Source: Paralichthys olivaceus
Taxonomy: Eukaryota; Chordata; Actinopteri; Pleuronectiformes; Paralichthyidae
Assembly (NCBI RefSeq): GCF_024713975.1
Contig: NC_091094.1
Span: 28,358,501-28,422,500 of the forward strand
DNA: 64,000 nucleotides
Direction of reading: 5' to 3'
How positions within the stretch are numbered: the stretch's first letter is position 1; each line of letters begins with the position of its first letter. Shown in pieces: positions 60,390-64,000 of the stretch. The position numbers and the translations under genes are program-made. The notes beneath the pieces are model-generated. The model was given only the letters and a program-made list of their open reading frames with translations. It was not told the DNA's origin and did not search any database.

Positions 60390-61555
60390 TTTTTCATGTT
60401 CTCACTTCAGTTTTTGAATTCACATTTCACAGATCAGAGCGGCTGCTGAGCCCTGTGCCTGGTGGCGCTGTTTGAGGCTTCCCTCTGACCCTGTGCGAGC
60501 CTGTAAGTCCAGAGTTTCTCCTTTGATCATGGCATGTCACCTCCACTTAACAGCCCGACTGCCAGCTCTTTGTCTTTTCCTTCGCTGAGGCCTTGACTGT
60601 TGTCATGTTGTCTCACATTAAAGAGAAGGCTTCATGTCATACACTAAGAGGAAGCAACATTGGCCTTAAGGTAGCCTGGCACAGCTACTCATTGACTGCA
60701 GTGTAACATTTTCTCTTTTACAGCCCCTTACTTCACTTGTGTAACTGTAATCACATACCTCTCACCTCTTGTAAAGCTCCTTCCAAAAGAAAAGGTTTTT
60801 TCTTTTTCTTTTTTTTACTGAGAAGCCCAGTGGGGGGATTGTTCCTGCTGAATTCCTCTTCAGTCACTGTATTGATTGTGCTTCCATGGACTTGGTTCTG
60901 CCGTCACCTGGTAAAGTCAGAAAATGTGGTGCTATTTGTATCAACTGATGGATTAAGTGGGCAGCTGAAAGGACATGTATGAATTTTGTGTTTGTGTACT
61001 TGTGCCTTTTGTTGATATTGATTTTGCCTTGGCTTGGATCCACAAACCGCAGCAGCATGTTGTGTTTCAATCTTAATTAAGTCCTTTATAGCACTTTAAT
61101 GTGTTTACTGTCACACAGACCAGACAAAGCAAACATTTAAATTAGTTTCTTACTGAAGAGAAAGCAAACATTCTGTTCAGGCAGTTCTGCTGCAGTGCAG
61201 TGTAAAATAAAATCTTACATTTACAATAGAGAGGGACTTCTCTCATCAGTCTGATACATGTGTAAATACTTCATAGTAGTGTACAGTGATGCAGTGATTA
61301 ACAGTGTGGGGACAGACTGTATGAGCAACGTTTTACTTCCATTGTAGAGGGTAAGAATGTCATGAGTGTGTTCAGCTGCTGGTTGAGTCAAACCATAACC
61401 AATTAAGATGCATCTTAATTGATCCAAACTGCAATGAAAAATCCCAAATCATCTATAAAGGCATGCTCATGAAGGTTGGATTTTCTCAAAAAATGTGAAA
61501 ATTACAGATCTAGAGTTTATATATCTATAGTATAGATGTATTACGGGATGGGGCA
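60390..61555. other. No gene recognised
   Basis: This is intergenic sequence without supportable exons or clear repeats. Confidence 0.5.
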
Positions 61556-61742
61556 GTTTGTGTGCAGTCTTCTCCATTCCATATGCTGAAGTGTCCTTGG
61601 GCAAGATACTGAACCCCAAATGTCACCCCTTCTCGAAAGTGCTGCACAGATCCACTGTAAGAATGTGTGCGTTAAAAACCTAAAGCCCTTTGAGTGGTCA
61701 TCAAGACTAGAAAAGCTCTATATGAATACAGACCATTTAACA
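61556..61742 (+). repeat. Dispersed fish repeat, second copy
   Basis: The words tccttgggcaagatactgaacccc and agccctttgagtggtcatcaagactagaaaagctctatatgaatacagaccattta match the repeat at 53.1-53.3 kb, here without the long TG tract. Confidence 0.75.
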
Positions 61743-62339
61743 TTTATCAGTAGTGTTGTTTCTTGTCCTCAAAGTTACATTTAGCAAAGTAATGTATCTA
61801 CAACAGCTCAAAAACACACCTAGATGAAACCTTGGATCCACAAGTCAGCAAGTTTAATTGTCCTAACTTTAATGAATTAGTTAGATGACTTCAGTCATGT
61901 TCTAGTCCTGCTTTAGTAGTCAGCATAATTTGCTTCAGTTTCAAGGAAAGGCAAGGTTTTTCCAGCTTGCATCACATAGATTTTTAAATTCTGTATGAGC
62001 GGGTCTTTAATTGTGTGAGCCAACAGAGTGGCTCACCATCAACAAAGAGGCCTAAAGTGAAGGAGGAGAGGACGATTCCCAGCAAGGCCAGGTCAGGTCA
62101 AAAGGATTAACTGTAGCACCGGACATCCCCAAATCAACTGATCCTACCCAACAATGACTCACTAATGCCACTAGAAAAGGGCTGAGCGCAGCCAGAGCGT
62201 GATAGAGAAAATGGCTCATTGGTTTGCAGCATCAGAGGATCGGATTAATTTGCCTGAAATTAGCTGGACAAAGATTAACGTATTTGAATAGACTGTGTTA
62301 TGTGTGTTCATTTGTCTTGTCTGCAATGACGTTGGAATC
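61743..62339. other. No gene recognised; possible conserved block at 62.19-62.33 kb
   Basis: There is no coding signal. The stretch at about 62190-62330 (aatggctcattggtttgcagc, ggattaatttgcctgaaattagctgg) is repeat-free with homeodomain-like words and could be regulatory. Confidence 0.3.
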
Positions 62340-62544
62340 GTTTAAAAAGTTGTGGCTCCCATTTTAAAAAAAAAGGTCAACAAAGGGTAACCTCCAATTA
62401 TCAGTGCAACACACTGCTCAACCTTCCTGGGAACCTTTATGGCAGAATGGAGATGGAGACTAATTGTCCAACCTTGTAGAAATCGTTGAATGATGAACCA
62501 GCTTATCACCCTCACAAGATTATAAAAATAGACGTTTGCCCATC

Positions 62545-62790
62545 CAAACAATGGTTTTGGTGGACATGGAGAGGGCTTACAAACGTGTCCCTCAGGGAGC
62601 CTTGTACAAATCATCTGGTCTAAAACCAGACTGAGAGCTATGTACATGTTCTTGGCCAGAAGTCTTTTATTGGGTGTTGGGCTCCACTTTAGTTGTGCGT
62701 CTCTTTTCTTTGCAGACAATGTGGTTTTGTCACTTTCGTCAGACCAAGACAATGCTGAAGAGTGAGCTGATGCAGATAACTAGACATCTG
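62545..62790 (+). pseudogene. RTE-type LINE reverse-transcriptase fragment
   Basis: The plus strand reads LVDMERAYKRVPQGAL, a form of the RTE block VDLEKAYDRVPR. Further on, past frame changes, it reads LGVGLHFSC and LFFADNVVLSLSS. The latter is the catalytic FADD block with its last Asp changed to Asn. Large internal deletions separate the two blocks. It is dead. Confidence 0.6.
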
Positions 62791-63129
62791 ACCACGATGC
62801 CTCATAGGCAACTACCTTTGTAGGTCTGGGGAAGAGTTTTATTTCTCATGTGTAAGATAACACAGGGTGAATGATGTACTGAAAAATGCTGGACGAGAAG
62901 GACAAGTTAGCTCTATAGAAAAATAAGAGCAATGACGTGGAAAATCTAAAGTGCGAAACCCAAAAAATATGGCGCTTAACATAAATCTAATCAAAAATAA
63001 ATTACAATACTGTAAAAGCATGTGGATGAAAGTGTAAAACCAAAGTGACAAGTGGACAGAAGTTATTGCACATTTTTCAATGGTAAAGTAAAAAACATGT
63101 GCAAAGAAGGCAGGTGACCGATTTGCAGA

Positions 63130-64000
63130 GCAAAATGTGTACATGAATTAAGATGCCTGATGTCCTGGTGGTAAAAACTGTTCTTAAGTCTGGTGGTATG
63201 TGCAGTCCTGCTCTTGTACTGTCTGCCAGACAGTAACAAAGAACAGCTGCTTGCTGGAGGGCTGTGGCCCTTAATGATGCTGTATGCCAGTCATCGCTGG
63301 TGGTAGAATTTTGAATGCCCAGGAGTCGGTTTCCTGTGATGTCCTGAATGGCTGGGAGTTCCTACCACTCTTACTTGCTGTATGCAGAACCGTTTTCATA
63401 CCAGACTGCAGTCTATCCCACCAGCAAGCTCTCAATGGTGCACCTGTAGAAGTTTGTGACAATGCTGGTGTTCATACCAAATTTTTCTCAGTCTCCTCAG
63501 AAAAAAGAGCCACTGACGAGCCTGTGTTGTCTGTGTTTTTGAAGTATCCAGGAGAGGTCTTCAGTGATGTCATCACAATCAGCATCACAGATATAGATGG
63601 GGTAGTAATGAAGCCTATGATGGTTGTGCCCTCAGAAAACTTGATGATGATGTTGAAGCTTACTTGGCAGAAGAGTTGTGAGTGAACAGGGAGAACAAGG
63701 GGGCCTGAGAACATAGCCCTGAGGTGCACCCTTGCTGAGGATGAGCAGGGAGGAGGTGTGGCTGCCAATTCTGGTAAATAAGATGTCATCATCTGTTGCC
63801 CTATTCGGTCTGTCAAAATGAAGAAGGTCCAAGGTGTAAGGAAGGAGGGAGCAGATTTTGGTTTGAATAATCAGTCAAAGCACTAGTGGGGCCTCTCAGA
63901 GTCTGGAACTATGATGGATACCTTGAAGGGGTGTGGACCATGGATGACTCAATGAGAGGTTGAGGATGTTGGTGAATAGCTCTGCCAGTTAATCAACACA
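63130..64000 (-). pseudogene. L2/Rex-type LINE reverse transcriptase, decayed, runs off window
   Basis: The minus strand shows SHTSSLLILSKGAPQGYVL near 63.75-63.8 kb, then FNIIIKFSEGTTIIGFI near 63.64 kb. The usual catalytic FADDTT block has become FSEGTT. Downstream blocks FYRCTIESLLVG and ELPAIQDITGNRLLG continue to about 63.15 kb. The order and spacing match the C-terminal half of fish L2/Rex-group reverse transcriptases. Stops and the changed catalytic box show it is inactive. The 5-prime part lies beyond 64000. Confidence 0.75.

Overview
This window is nuclear DNA from a bony fish, most likely an advanced teleost. The evidence is spliced genes with vertebrate homologues (an rbbp6-like gene and the cep15/C3orf14 homologue), GT-AG introns, and a dense mix of fish-type transposons: KDZ/Zisupton-like, CACTA-like, hAT, BEL/Pao, Ty3/gypsy, L2- and RTE-type LINEs, tRNA-type SINEs and TTAA-flanked MITEs. 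I see no bacterial operons, CRISPR arrays, rRNA or tRNA genes.

Layout. From 1 to 7.1 kb, a multi-exon KDZ-type transposase relic lies on the minus strand; its catalytic core carries a short inverted duplication. From 7.5 to 8.8 kb, a sushi-type gypsy copy runs directly from protease into integrase. From 9.2 to 16.9 kb, two divergent decayed genes (a CACTA-like transposase on minus and a SAM-domain gene on plus) appear to belong to one transposon, whose right end is still visible at 16918. From 16.9 to 20.5 kb, two copies of an 0.8-kb segment flank an intact 267-codon coiled-coil reading frame. From 21.4 to 30.5 kb there is a graveyard of gypsy integrase, two hAT families, a solo LTR and an L2-type LINE. 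From 30.5 to 40.8 kb, a minus-strand gypsy element is split exactly by a young, complete-length BEL/Pao element (31080-39230) with 1036-bp LTRs, a 5-bp target duplication and a tRNA-Tyr-type primer site.

The host genes come next. An rbbp6-like E3 ligase gene (43194-48663, plus) is short compared with vertebrate RBBP6 and has a damaged DWNN start. The cep15 gene (52348-57126, plus) is complete. The last 7 kb hold no exon I can support; they contain unique sequence that may include regulatory elements, plus RTE- and L2-type LINE fragments. In human the cep15 homologue neighbours FEZF2, so the right flank could be part of a fezf2 regulatory landscape (inference).

The two host genes do not form a pathway. 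Most of the window reads as successive insertions whose order can be deduced: gypsy before BEL, gypsy before the hAT at 21.8 kb, the SAM gene before the solo LTR at 13.8 kb, and a LINE before the BED-finger fragment at 28.8 kb.
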